Positions 1 through 8,399 of a stretch of DNA of 64,000 nt are shown in pieces. Position numbers and translations under genes: made by a program. The notes under the pieces were generated by a model. It did not search any database and was not told the DNA's origin. It saw only the letters and a list, made by a program, of their open reading frames with translations. Every line of letters starts with the position of its first letter. Within the stretch, counting starts at the first letter, position 1. Source of the stretch: an uncultured SAR116 cluster alpha proteobacterium (GTDB lineage: Bacteria; Pseudomonadota; Alphaproteobacteria; Puniceispirillales; Marisalimonadaceae). The stretch covers positions 52,639 through 116,638 of the forward strand of contig CABZCK010000002.1 in the NCBI GenBank assembly GCA_902524215.1, written 5' to 3'.

Positions 1-96
1 GCTCCTAAACTTGGTGAACACAATTCAGAAATTCTTAAAAAGTTAGGATATACAGATAATGAAATTGAAAATTTAACAAACGAAAAAATTATTTAA
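1..96 (+). CDS. CaiB/BaiF (family III) CoA-transferase, C-terminal end
   Basis: Frame 1 is open from the window edge to a TAA at 94-96 and encodes only the last 31 residues. The segment contains APKLGEHNSEILKKLGY followed by an acidic EIENL stretch, which is the usual carboxyl end of family III CoA-transferases (consensus APxLGEHTxEVLxELGY then EIxxL). Those enzymes move CoA between acids. The substrate cannot be told from this piece. Its stop overlaps the convergent carbonic anhydrase gene by 8 bp. The family call rests on a short but characteristic motif. Confidence 0.65.
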   Translation, partial: APKLGEHNSEILKKLGYTDNEIENLTNEKII

Positions 97-619
97 TTTC
101 TTCAAGCTCTTTTATAAACTTTTTAAAATTATCTACATAGTGCTTAGATGATCTAGTCATATCTTTTATCATTTCAGGACTTAATTCTCTTACTGCTTTA
201 GCTGGAGAGCCTATAATTAACATACCATCAGGAAATTCTTTGTTTTCAGTAACTAAAGCCCCTGCTCCAACAAGACAATTATTTCCAATTTTTGCATTGT
301 TAAGAATAGTTGCTCCCATTCCTACCAAAGAATTATTTCCAATAGTACAACCGTGAATTATTGCATTATGGCCTATAGTACAATTATTTCCAATTGTGAC
401 AGGAGTATTTGGATCAACATGAATAATTGTATTTTCTTGAATATTAGTTTCATTTCCTATTTTTATGAGATCATTATCACCTCTTAAAACCGAACCAAAC
501 CAAATTCCAACATCCTGACCTAGAATAACATTACCTATAACATGTGCATCTGGTGCCACCCAATAAGAACCTTCGGAAGGTAATTGAGGCTCTTTTTTTC
601 CTAAATTGTAAATCGGCAT
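89..619 (-). CDS. Gamma-class carbonic anhydrase family protein (left-handed beta-helix)
   Basis: 176 residues built of hexapeptide repeats such as IGNNCT, IGHNAI and IGNNSL, the left-handed beta-helix fold of gamma carbonic anhydrases. RGDN lies at 46-49, and the likely metal histidines are H67, H84 and H89, with the H-x4-H spacing of the family. A longer reading frame exists upstream (to 682), but ATG 619 follows GGGAGAAAAA, a good ribosome site, so I place the start there. Members of this family (PaaY/YrdA/CaiE types) hydrate CO2 or act beside CoA metabolism. The neighbouring CoA-transferase leaves the second option open. Confidence 0.85.
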   Translation of the reverse strand: MPIYNLGKKEPQLPSEGSYWVAPDAHVIGNVILGQDVGIWFGSVLRGDNDLIKIGNETNIQENTIIHVDPNTPVTIGNNCTIGHNAIIHGCTIGNNSLVGMGATILNNAKIGNNCLVGAGALVTENKEFPDGMLIIGSPAKAVRELSPEMIKDMTRSSKHYVDNFKKFIKELEEIK

Positions 620-782
620 TTTTTCTCCCTGATAATTATATTTAATACTAATTATTAATTCATTAATTAATTCGATCAACAAGGATAATTATTGTCAAGA
701 AAAGAAAATATTTTATGCTATAATTGAATTGTTTTTTATGTATATTCAAATATGCTTTTTTTCTAATTATTATTAAAATAAT

Positions 783-1952
783 TTAAAACGGTAATCCAAC
801 GTAATTTTCGGCAAATGATTTTTGAGCGACTTCTGAATTTTCTAAATATTCAATTTCAGTCTCTTGCATTTTTTGGTCAAAATCAGACTGATTGGGAAAT
901 TTATGAAAAGTTACTGTCATCCACCAACTAAATCTAATGGCTTTCCAAACTCTATTTAATGCTCGTTTTGAATATTTAGATAAAACCGTTTTATTTTTTT
1001 CTTGGTAATATTCTTCTAAGGTCTCAACTAAATAGTTTACATCTGAAAAAGCTAAATTTAGTCCCTTTGCACCCGTAGGTGGAACTATATGAGCAGCATC
1101 TCCAACTAAAAATAAATTTCCATAACTCATTGGTTCTACCACAAATGATCTTAGAGGAGCTAGTGACTTCTCTATAGATGGACCTGTTACGAGATTTTCT
1201 AAACATTCTTCTGGTAATCTTTTTTTTATTTCATTCCAGAAACGATCATCACTCCATTCAGTAGTTTTTTCGTCAATTGAAGTTTGGATATAATATCTAC
1301 TTAAATTTTCATTCCGCATAGAAGCCAGAGCAAAACCCGTTTTATGGTTTGCATAAATTAATTCTTCGCTAATTGGAGGTGTTTCAGATAAAATTCCCAA
1401 CCATGCAAAAGGGTAGACTCTCTCAAAGGTTTTAATTTTTTCTTTAGGAATTGTATTTCTTGAAACACCATGAAATCCATCACAACCTATTATAAAATCC
1501 GCATTAATTTTTGTTTCTTTATCAAAGATCTTGCATGTAACGTATGGATTACTTCTTTCAATTTCATGAATTTTTACATCTTTAACTGAATTAAAAACTT
1601 TACCATTATTTTTTTCTCTTAACTCATATAGATCTTTTGTCACTTCTGTTTGACCATAGACAGTAACTTTTTGATTAATCAATTTTTTAAAATCCATTCT
1701 AAATCCACGATTTTTTAAAGACAAAAAAATGCCATCATGAGAAAAACCTTCATCCTTTATCCTTTTGAAAATTCCTGCCTTTTTAAGTAATTTTATAGTT
1801 CCTTCTTCTAAAACTCCTGCTCTTATTCTAGATAACACATGTTTTTTAGTGTGTTTTTCCAAAACTAAACAATCAATATTAATATCACTTAAAAGTTGCG
1901 ACAATAGTAATCCTGAAGGCCCTCCTCCAATGATAAGAACTTGAGTTCTCAT
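783..1952 (-). CDS. pobA: 4-hydroxybenzoate 3-monooxygenase
   Basis: 389 residues, the normal size for PobA, and closely similar to the Pseudomonas enzyme as I remember it along its whole length. It shows the FAD dinucleotide motif GGGPSG at 9-14, GCDGFHG at 156-162, GDAAHIVPP at 284-292, and the substrate-pocket tyrosines Y200 and Y384 (Y201 and Y385 in Pseudomonas). It hydroxylates 4-hydroxybenzoate to protocatechuate with NAD(P)H and O2 in the cytoplasm. It lies 122 bp downstream of the TRAP transporter genes on the same strand, which suggests the transporter brings in its substrate. The product would feed pcaHG about 16 kb away. Confidence 0.93.
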   Translation of the reverse strand: MRTQVLIIGGGPSGLLLSQLLSDINIDCLVLEKHTKKHVLSRIRAGVLEEGTIKLLKKAGIFKRIKDEGFSHDGIFLSLKNRGFRMDFKKLINQKVTVYGQTEVTKDLYELREKNNGKVFNSVKDVKIHEIERSNPYVTCKIFDKETKINADFIIGCDGFHGVSRNTIPKEKIKTFERVYPFAWLGILSETPPISEELIYANHKTGFALASMRNENLSRYYIQTSIDEKTTEWSDDRFWNEIKKRLPEECLENLVTGPSIEKSLAPLRSFVVEPMSYGNLFLVGDAAHIVPPTGAKGLNLAFSDVNYLVETLEEYYQEKNKTVLSKYSKRALNRVWKAIRFSWWMTVTFHKFPNQSDFDQKMQETEIEYLENSEVAQKSFAENYVGLPF

Positions 1953-2074
1953 AAAAATATCCAGTAAATTTTATTTTTTAATAACAAAAACATATATGAG
2001 AATTATAATAAATGAATGTTTTATTAAAAATCAAATTGAATTAAAAAATTAATTTCAAATTTTTGTTACATTTG

Positions 2075-3394
2075 TTAATAAAAAGCCCATAACATTATTA
2101 GAGTAATACTTGGGAATGAAAATAATAGTATTATTCTGATTATATCACTTAACAAAAAGGGTATAACGCCTTTAAAAGTATCAATTATAGGTACATCCTT
2201 AGCCATTTTATTAATTATAAATACATTTAGTCCAACAGGTGGAGTTATTAAACCAACTTCAACAACAACTAGAGTTAATATTCCAAACCAAATTGCTGTT
2301 TCTTCTGGAGATAATCCAAAATCAAGTGACATTACTAAAGGAAAAAAAACTGGAATTGTTAATAATATCATTGCTAAGCTATCCATCAAACATCCTAAAA
2401 ACAGATATAAAATCATAATACAAGCAACAACTATTAGAGGTTCTAAATTATTTTCTTTAGAAAATTCAGTTAATAAATTTGGAAGCTGAGTTAAAGCAAT
2501 AAAAGAATTAAAAAATTCTGCACCTAATAAAACAAAAAATATCATTCCTGTTGTAACTGCTGTACTTTCAATAACCTCAATAAATGACTTTATGTTAAAT
2601 GATTTATTTGTAATGGCTATAATACCGGTTCCTGCAGCACCAATTGCAGCACCTTCAGTAGGTGTAAAAAAACCCATGTAAATACCACCAATCATTACAA
2701 CAAAGATCAAGATTATATGCCAAATATTTTTAAATAAATACATACGGTCTTTCCAAGGAACTCTATCTTTAATAGGTCCAGAATTTTGGTTTAATCTGAC
2801 ATATAAACTAATTGCAACTATATAACCTAAGGCAGCAAGTAAACCAGGTATGAAAGCGCATAAAAACATTTTAGCTATGTTTTGTTCAGTCAGAATAGAA
2901 TAGATTATTAATATAACTGAAGGAGGAATTAAAATGCCTAGAGTTCCCCCTGCAGCTAATGCACCAGTACTTAGTGCTCCTGAATACCCTAATCTTCTTA
3001 ATTCTGGCAAAGCTACTTTTCCCATGGTTGCTGCAGTCGCCAATGATGATCCACAAATTGCTCCAAACCCAGCACATGCTCCAACGGCAGCCATGGCAAC
3101 GCCCCCTTTTCTATGTCCTAAACATGCACCAGCAAACTTAAACAATGCTTCACTCATACCAGCTTTGGATGCAAAGTTACCCATAAGTAAAAAAAGTGGA
3201 ATTACTGAAAGAGAGTAATTTGAAAATAAATGCCATGCACTTGTCTTAGCCAGAGACATAACAGGAAGCCATCCTGTAATTAAAATTGTACCAGTACATC
3301 CAACTAATAACATAGCTAAACCAATAGGAACTCTGAATGCTAAAAGTGAAAATAGAATTGGGAAAGCTAGAATACCAAGAATATATTTGTCCAT
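2075..3394 (-). CDS. TRAP transporter large membrane subunit (DctM family)
   Basis: 439 residues, nearly all in hydrophobic helices (about 12), with the family's glycine-rich stretch near 100-130 (VGACAGFGAICGSS) and LIPPSVILIIYS near 155-166. DctM subunits are the ion-coupled channel of TRAP transporters in the inner membrane. The start lies 2 bp after the dctQ stop with GAGAAG upstream, so the three transporter genes are one unit. The position before pobA points to an aromatic acid such as 4-hydroxybenzoate as substrate; that is inferred from context only. Confidence 0.9.
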   Translation of the reverse strand: MDKYILGILAFPILFSLLAFRVPIGLAMLLVGCTGTILITGWLPVMSLAKTSAWHLFSNYSLSVIPLFLLMGNFASKAGMSEALFKFAGACLGHRKGGVAMAAVGACAGFGAICGSSLATAATMGKVALPELRRLGYSGALSTGALAAGGTLGILIPPSVILIIYSILTEQNIAKMFLCAFIPGLLAALGYIVAISLYVRLNQNSGPIKDRVPWKDRMYLFKNIWHIILIFVVMIGGIYMGFFTPTEGAAIGAAGTGIIAITNKSFNIKSFIEVIESTAVTTGMIFFVLLGAEFFNSFIALTQLPNLLTEFSKENNLEPLIVVACIMILYLFLGCLMDSLAMILLTIPVFFPLVMSLDFGLSPEETAIWFGILTLVVVEVGLITPPVGLNVFIINKMAKDVPIIDTFKGVIPFLLSDIIRIILLFSFPSITLIMLWAFY

Positions 3395-3396
3395 GA

Positions 3397-3927
3397 TTAA
3401 CTTCTCGATAGAATGAATTCACGATAAAATGTGTATAAACAACATGCAGATAGTAATCCAAATGAAAATGTCACTGGCAAAAAGGGTATCCAAATTGGGA
3501 ATTGAAGTAACATAGTTTCTTCTTGATAAAAATACATGTCTTTTGCTCCGAAAAACATCCTCCAAGTAAAGAACAAGGCTACAAGTCCATAAATAACTGA
3601 GCTAATACAATCTAAAAAAGCAATTTTTTTGAAATTTAATTTTGCAGTTATGAAATCTACAATAACATTACCTTTTTTTAAATGGCACAAAGGTAAAAAG
3701 GAAGATATCGCAATTGCACTACCTATTTCAACCAATTCAAAATCACCTACTAGAGGATTTAAGAATATAATTCTGCTTAATATCGAAATAAAGTTAATTA
3801 AAATAACAATGACAAGAATTATACCTCCTAAAATAGCTAAGATATAAGCTAAATCATATAAAAAACGACCAAATTTGTCATTTGGTCGTTCTGTAAGTTC
3901 ATCAATAGGATTATTTGATGAACTCAT
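3397..3927 (-). CDS. TRAP transporter small membrane subunit (DctQ family)
   Basis: 176 residues with four hydrophobic helices (about 28-52, 66-78, 105-122 and 143-167), matching DctQ, which pairs with DctM in the inner membrane. The gene starts 4 bp after the dctP stop. Codons 13-22 contain a perfect hairpin followed by six T residues on the sense strand (annotated separately), so few transcripts of dctP may continue into dctQM. Substrate specificity is not encoded here but in DctP. Confidence 0.85.
   Translation of the reverse strand: MSSSNNPIDELTERPNDKFGRFLYDLAYILAILGGIILVIVILINFISILSRIIFLNPLVGDFELVEIGSAIAISSFLPLCHLKKGNVIVDFITAKLNFKKIAFLDCISSVIYGLVALFFTWRMFFGAKDMYFYQEETMLLQFPIWIPFLPVTFSFGLLSACCLYTFYREFILSRS
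3864..3890 (-). terminator. Intragenic hairpin with U-tract at the start of dctQ (putative attenuator)
   Basis: On the minus strand an 11-bp arm (AACGACCAAAT), a 5-nt loop and a perfectly complementary arm (ATTTGGTCGTT) are followed directly by a run that makes six T in all. The first stem base is nucleotide +38 of dctQ. Stem plus T-run is the form of an intrinsic terminator, here inside coding sequence just after dctP. Translation of dctQ would be expected to hinder the hairpin. Confidence 0.55.
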
Positions 3928-3931
3928 TTAA

Positions 3932-4960
3932 TTATAGTGATTTTTCATATTTTGAAATTAAGCTTTTTGCTGTATCTAAAAGTTTTTGAGCGTCTAAACC
4001 TTTTTTATTAGTACTCTTAATCCAATCTTCAGTTACTTTTTTTCCAGCAGCTTTCATTTTAGCTAGTTCTTCACCTTGCAAAGTAAAAAACTGCCCACCA
4101 GCATTTACTGCTAATTTTCTTGCAGGAACTTCAAAGCCGTCCCAAAGTTTACCTGCCTCTTTTGCTAAAGATAAACCTGAATTGTTGTCAATAACCTTTT
4201 TTTGCGATGGTGATAAACTCTCATACTTTGCTTTATTCATTATAAATAAAAAAGGTGTTGTATATAAACCTCTATTACCCGCAACATTAGTATGTGCTTT
4301 TGTTAATTCTTGCAATTTAAATGAAGGCATAATTTCCCAAGGCACAACCATTCCATCAATTACACCTTTTGACAATGACGGAGCAACTTTTGGAACTGGC
4401 ATTCCGACTGGAGTGGCACCCATGCTTTTAAGCATCGTTGTAATTACTCTTGTAGGACCTCTCATCTTCATACCTTGAAAATCACCAATAGACTTAATCA
4501 GCTTATTTTTTGTATGTATCATACCAGGAGCATGCACATGAACTGTTAAAATTTTATAATCTTTTAGATCTTCTGCTCCTATGGTTTCTACATACTCCTG
4601 AACCGCTTGTGATGTTATTACTGATTTTGTTGGCAAAAATGGTAATTCAAAAGCTTCAAGTCTTGGAAATCTACCTGGTGTATAACCTGCAACTGTCCAA
4701 ACTATATCAACTACCCCTTCTCTAACTTGATCAACTAGCTGGGGTGGCTTTCCTCCAAGTTGCATTGAATAATACATCTCAGTTATAATCTCACCATTTG
4801 ATTCTTTTTTAACTTTTTCTGCCCATGGCAAAACAAATTTTGCATTAGAATTAGCTGGTGCAGGAACAAATGTATGAAATTTTAAAGTGACCTTATCAGC
4901 TAAAGCAGAAAATGAAAAAAAAGTTAATGATAAAATAATCATTTTTATAAATATTTTCAT
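3932..4960 (-). CDS. TRAP transporter periplasmic solute-binding protein (DctP family)
   Basis: 342 residues with a signal peptide at about 1-21 (hydrophobic core then SALA, cleavage before DKVTLKF). The body has the family pattern KFHTFVPAPANSN near the mature N-terminus, MRGPTR near 167-172, followed by a motif introducing the ligand-helix region. The start ATG follows AGGAGG at ideal spacing, the strongest ribosome site in the operon. It is the first gene of dctPQM-pobA and is transcribed away from the meta-cleavage operon. DctP proteins bind the acid substrate in the periplasm, often through a conserved arginine. Confidence 0.92.
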   Translation of the reverse strand: MKIFIKMIILSLTFFSFSALADKVTLKFHTFVPAPANSNAKFVLPWAEKVKKESNGEIITEMYYSMQLGGKPPQLVDQVREGVVDIVWTVAGYTPGRFPRLEAFELPFLPTKSVITSQAVQEYVETIGAEDLKDYKILTVHVHAPGMIHTKNKLIKSIGDFQGMKMRGPTRVITTMLKSMGATPVGMPVPKVAPSLSKGVIDGMVVPWEIMPSFKLQELTKAHTNVAGNRGLYTTPFLFIMNKAKYESLSPSQKKVIDNNSGLSLAKEAGKLWDGFEVPARKLAVNAGGQFFTLQGEELAKMKAAGKKVTEDWIKSTNKKGLDAQKLLDTAKSLISKYEKSL

Positions 4961-5027
4961 TTTTTCCTCCTAAATAAGAGAAATTAAATCACAAAAAAAA
5001 ATAACTTACTAATATAAATTTAAAAAA

Positions 5028-5045
5028 TTGATTTTAAAAAATCGA
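5028..5045. promoter_or_regulatory. Imperfect inverted repeat upstream of meta-cleavage operon
   Basis: TTGATTTT and AAAATCGA are complementary except for one base. It abuts a perfect palindrome that begins with the same TTGAT half-site (5046-5062). Both lie in the 112-bp gap between dctP and the extradiol dioxygenase gene. A tandem operator for a regulator encoded elsewhere is my inference. Confidence 0.35.
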
Positions 5046-5062
5046 TTGATAAAATTTATCAA
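5046..5062. promoter_or_regulatory. 17-bp perfect palindrome overlapping the ribosome site of the meta-cleavage operon
   Basis: TTGATAAAATTTATCAA has 8-bp arms around a central A. Its right end overlaps the AAGG ribosome site (5061-5064) used by the ATG at 5073. The half-sites resemble FNR boxes but are separated by seven rather than four bases, so I do not call it FNR. It is a likely operator for the aromatic catabolic unit. Confidence 0.45.
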
Positions 5063-5072
5063 GGTAATTGAT

Positions 5073-6050
5073 ATGGCAATAAAAGCTCTTTCATATTTAG
5101 GCGTTACGTCAGAAAAGATTCAAGATTGGTCTGATTATGCAACAAAGAATCTTGGTATGCAGGAAATTGATAAAACAAAAAACTCTTTGATGCTAAGAAT
5201 GGATGATCAAAAACAAAGGTTTTCTATTTCTAATGATGGTGGTGAAGGTTTATCATTTTTAGGCTGGGAAGTAGAAAACAAAAGTGATTTAGACAATTTT
5301 GCATCGATATTAGATCAAAATAATGTAAAAGTCTCGAGAGGACAAAAGTTTCTTTGTGATAAAAGATATGTTGAAGATTTAATTTATTTTAAAGATCCTG
5401 CTGGAAACCAAATTGAATTCATATTTAATCCATTTAAAACTGATGAAGAGTTTAAACCTGGAAGAGCAATATCTGGTTTCAAAACTGGAATTTGTGGTTT
5501 AGGTCACGCCGTATTACATACTGACAATATAGAACCACTCGTAAAATTTTATCGGGATTTATTGGGTTTTAAAGTAAGTGATTTTAGTTTTGAACCAATC
5601 AGACTTCACTTTTTTCATGTCAATGAAAGACATCATAGTTTTGCACTTGTTGAAACAGGCAAAGTTGGTTTTCATCATTTTATGGTAGAATACAATAATT
5701 TGGATGATGTTGGTCAAGGCTATGATCTTCTACAATTTGAGGACAATAAAATTGCATATACCATGGGTAGACACACTAATGACTACATGACATCATTTTA
5801 TTCATATTCACCTTCAGGATTTTTTGTAGAAAATGGTTGGGGAGGACGGCTCATTGACCCAAACACATGGAAGCCTGAATTAACTGATATTGGACCTAGT
5901 TTTTGGGGACATGAAAGACTTCATCTTCCAAAAGATCAAAGACTAAAATTTAGAGATAAAAGGATGGAAATAGCAGCTAATGGAATTCAAGCACCTCTAA
6001 TAATTGATTGTCCATGGCTTTATCAAAATCAATCCAAAAAAGATGCATAA
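5073..6050 (+). CDS. Type I extradiol ring-cleavage dioxygenase (BphC-like, VOC fold)
   Basis: 325 residues with two vicinal-oxygen-chelate modules. The C-terminal module carries the iron ligands expected for the family: H145 in GLGH, a histidine of GFHHFMVE (201/202), and E253 in FFVENGWGGR. Histidines at NERHH (187/188) and GRHTND (234) match the acid-base positions of 2,3-dihydroxybiphenyl dioxygenase. It cleaves a catechol next to its two hydroxyls. I start at ATG 5073, preceded by AAGG, not the upstream in-frame codon at 5028. Its ATGCATAA end overlaps the next gene by 8 bp, so ring hydroxylation and cleavage are translationally linked. Confidence 0.85.
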   Translation: MAIKALSYLGVTSEKIQDWSDYATKNLGMQEIDKTKNSLMLRMDDQKQRFSISNDGGEGLSFLGWEVENKSDLDNFASILDQNNVKVSRGQKFLCDKRYVEDLIYFKDPAGNQIEFIFNPFKTDEEFKPGRAISGFKTGICGLGHAVLHTDNIEPLVKFYRDLLGFKVSDFSFEPIRLHFFHVNERHHSFALVETGKVGFHHFMVEYNNLDDVGQGYDLLQFEDNKIAYTMGRHTNDYMTSFYSYSPSGFFVENGWGGRLIDPNTWKPELTDIGPSFWGHERLHLPKDQRLKFRDKRMEIAANGIQAPLIIDCPWLYQNQSKKDA

Positions 6051-7506
6051 TATTAGATGTAATGTTTTAATTGTTGGTTTTGGTCCAACTGGGTCAGTGC
6101 TTGCTAATTTACTATCAAAATATAATATCACTATCCATATTTTAGAAAAAGAAAACGAAATTTATAATTTGCCTAGAGCTGTTCATTTTGATGATGAAAT
6201 TATGAGAACATTTAAGAGTATCGGTATTTTTAAAAAATTTTTAAAAAAAACTATTATCAATAAGGGAACAAAATTTGTTGATGAATATGATAATCTAATA
6301 TTAGATTGGCCAAGACCGAAAAAAATTACAGAAAATGGTTTTTACCCAAGTTATAGATTTCATCAGCCAGATCTTGAAAAAATTTTAAGAAAAAACTTAA
6401 TTAAAAATAAAAAAGTTAAAATTAGTTATAATTCTGAGTTATTAGAAATATCAGAAAAAGGTAATTTTGTATCTGCAAAATATTTAGATAAAGTCAGTAA
6501 TTCTTTTCAAATCATTAATGCAGATTATGTTATAGGATGTGATGGAGCTAATTCTTTTGTTAAAGAATATATTAGTCCAGAAATCATAGATTTTGGTTTT
6601 GAAGAAAAATGGGCAGTTATTGATTTAATTATGAAACAAAATAATAATAACTTACCTGACAGAACTATTCAATATTGTAGTAAAAAAGCTCCTGCAACTT
6701 ACTGTAGAAATGTTGGCAGAAGAAGAAGATGGGAATTTTCTTTAGATAAAAATTCGGTAGATAAAGAAATTTTAAATGACGATAAAATTTGGCATTTTTT
6801 GTCTAAATGGATTACCCCAGAAGATGCAACAATAGAGAGAAAAACAATTTATACTTTTAAGTCTTTGATTGCAAAAAAATGGAAAAAAGGAAGAGTATTT
6901 ATTGCTGGAGATGCTGCTCATTTATCACCACCATTTATGGGTCAAGGAATGTGTTCTGGGATAAGAGACGTTTCAAATCTATTTTGGAAAATAGCTTATT
7001 GTTGTAATTTTGGACATAAAGAAAAGCTTCTCAAAACTTATGAGAGTGAAAGATTAAAAAATGTAAAAGAATATATCATAACCACAATTAATATGGGAAG
7101 ATTATTAAATTCAATTGGTGATACAAATGTTTCTGATACAGTAAAAGAAGAAAAAGACGGATCTAAAAAAATGACTTCTATAAAACCCCCTTTAGGTCCT
7201 GGATTAGGAGATAATAAAGATAAATTGAGAGGAAAAATTTTTCCTTACATAAATTTATTAAATTCAAATGTATCAAATTTTGACACACAATTTGAAACAG
7301 AGTTAGTTTTGCTTACAAAACAAAACGTAGATAATAAAAAAATCAAGCATATAAATGTGAACAAATATAAAGAAGTAATGAAAGTTTTCAATAAACTAAA
7401 TACTAGTGCTTTGATTTTAAGACCTGATAGATTTATTTTAAGTTCATTAAATGATAATTCAAAAATTAATGATTTTATCGAGAAATCGACATTACAGTTT
7501 GGTTGA
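6043..7506 (+). CDS. FAD-dependent aromatic hydroxylase, MhpA-like
   Basis: 487 residues of the class A flavin monooxygenase family. It has GFGPTG near 12-17, GCDGAN in the middle and the FAD-ribityl motif GDAAHLSPP followed by FMGQGMCSG, which is typical of the 3-(3-hydroxyphenyl)propionate/resorcinol hydroxylase branch. The start overlaps the stop of the preceding dioxygenase gene (ATGCATAA). At 487 residues it is shorter than E. coli MhpA (554), although the terminal RPDR motif of the C-terminal thioredoxin-like domain is kept. It probably makes the catechol that the upstream dioxygenase opens. The exact substrate is unknown. Confidence 0.82.
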   Translation: MHNIRCNVLIVGFGPTGSVLANLLSKYNITIHILEKENEIYNLPRAVHFDDEIMRTFKSIGIFKKFLKKTIINKGTKFVDEYDNLILDWPRPKKITENGFYPSYRFHQPDLEKILRKNLIKNKKVKISYNSELLEISEKGNFVSAKYLDKVSNSFQIINADYVIGCDGANSFVKEYISPEIIDFGFEEKWAVIDLIMKQNNNNLPDRTIQYCSKKAPATYCRNVGRRRRWEFSLDKNSVDKEILNDDKIWHFLSKWITPEDATIERKTIYTFKSLIAKKWKKGRVFIAGDAAHLSPPFMGQGMCSGIRDVSNLFWKIAYCCNFGHKEKLLKTYESERLKNVKEYIITTINMGRLLNSIGDTNVSDTVKEEKDGSKKMTSIKPPLGPGLGDNKDKLRGKIFPYINLLNSNVSNFDTQFETELVLLTKQNVDNKKIKHINVNKYKEVMKVFNKLNTSALILRPDRFILSSLNDNSKINDFIEKSTLQFG

Positions 7507-7511
7507 AAATT

Positions 7512-8354
7512 ATGAAATTAAGTGCATTACAAGCAGGTTTTAATTTAGATCATATTGCTCTTGAAAGTCCTTCTCCAAATGAGTTATCAAAATTTTATAA
7601 AAAATTCATTATGATGGAACGCATTGAGAAAAAAAATAAGGAAATAATTTGCGAGGGACAAAATAGAAAAGTCATATTAATCAAAGGAAAAAAAAACAAG
7701 CTTTCTTATGCAGGTTTTTCGTGCAGAAATAAAAAAAACCTTGAACAATTTAAAAACTTTATAATTTCAAACAAAGTCCCATTTTCAAAATTTGTAAATA
7801 ATCACCTTGAAAAAGGTGGTTTCTCAATTGTTGACCCTGATAGCAATATAATATCCTTCGGAATTCGAAAAAAAACAAATATTGTATTTAAAAATAAATT
7901 TTGTTTGCCTTTACAACATTTAACTTTTGCTAGCAGAGATGTTGAACGATTTGAGCATTTTTATTGTGAAATGTTAGGTTTTAAAACTACAGATAGAGTT
8001 GTTCATAAGAATAGAAGTTTAGCTACAAGTTTTTTAACTTCGAATCACGAACACCATACTATTGCCTGTTTCAAATCTAATAAAATTGGTATTGATCACT
8101 ATTCATATGAAGTCAGTAAATGGGAAAATATCAAAATTTTGTGCGATTATTTTTCACAACAAAATATTAAAATAATATGGGGACCAGGAAGGCATGGTCC
8201 TGGAAATAATTTATTTGTATTTATTGAAGATTTGGACAAAAATTGGTTAGAATTTTCTGCAGAATTAGAAATAATTCATGATAGAAAAGTAAATGAATGG
8301 CCACAATCTGAAAAAACTTTAAATTTATGGGGCAAAGGAATATTAAGGTCCTAA
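7512..8354 (+). CDS. VOC-family extradiol dioxygenase-like protein
   Basis: 280 residues, two VOC modules. The C-terminal one keeps a full metal triad: H136 (LQHLTF), H196 (IDHYSYE) and E247 (LEFSAE), plus H228 in GRHGPG, so it is probably an active ring-cleavage or related dioxygenase. A TTG at 7503 overlapping the preceding TGA could also serve as start; I prefer ATG 7512. A second VOC enzyme in the same operon may handle a different intermediate. Catechol 2,3-dioxygenase-like function is inferred from family. Confidence 0.72.
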   Translation: MKLSALQAGFNLDHIALESPSPNELSKFYKKFIMMERIEKKNKEIICEGQNRKVILIKGKKNKLSYAGFSCRNKKNLEQFKNFIISNKVPFSKFVNNHLEKGGFSIVDPDSNIISFGIRKKTNIVFKNKFCLPLQHLTFASRDVERFEHFYCEMLGFKTTDRVVHKNRSLATSFLTSNHEHHTIACFKSNKIGIDHYSYEVSKWENIKILCDYFSQQNIKIIWGPGRHGPGNNLFVFIEDLDKNWLEFSAELEIIHDRKVNEWPQSEKTLNLWGKGILRS

Positions 8355-8399
8355 TGTAAAACCAAATACATTTTTGAACAATAATTTAGGAGATTTTTT

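Noticed and set aside
2934-3218. Plus-strand ORF opposite dctM (and similar long ORFs opposite tctA and other membrane genes)
   Set aside because: Antisense shadow of a strongly supported gene; low-complexity composition mirrors the membrane protein on the other strand.
5046-5062. FNR/Crp-type box in the palindrome TTGATAAAATTTATCAA
   Set aside because: Half-sites TTGAT and ATCAA are 7 bp apart; FNR needs 4. Kept as an unassigned palindrome.
8181-8204. Hairpin GGACCA...TGGTCC in the VOC dioxygenase gene
   Set aside because: Only six pairs, no T-run, and it encodes the conserved GRHGPG motif, so protein constraint explains it.
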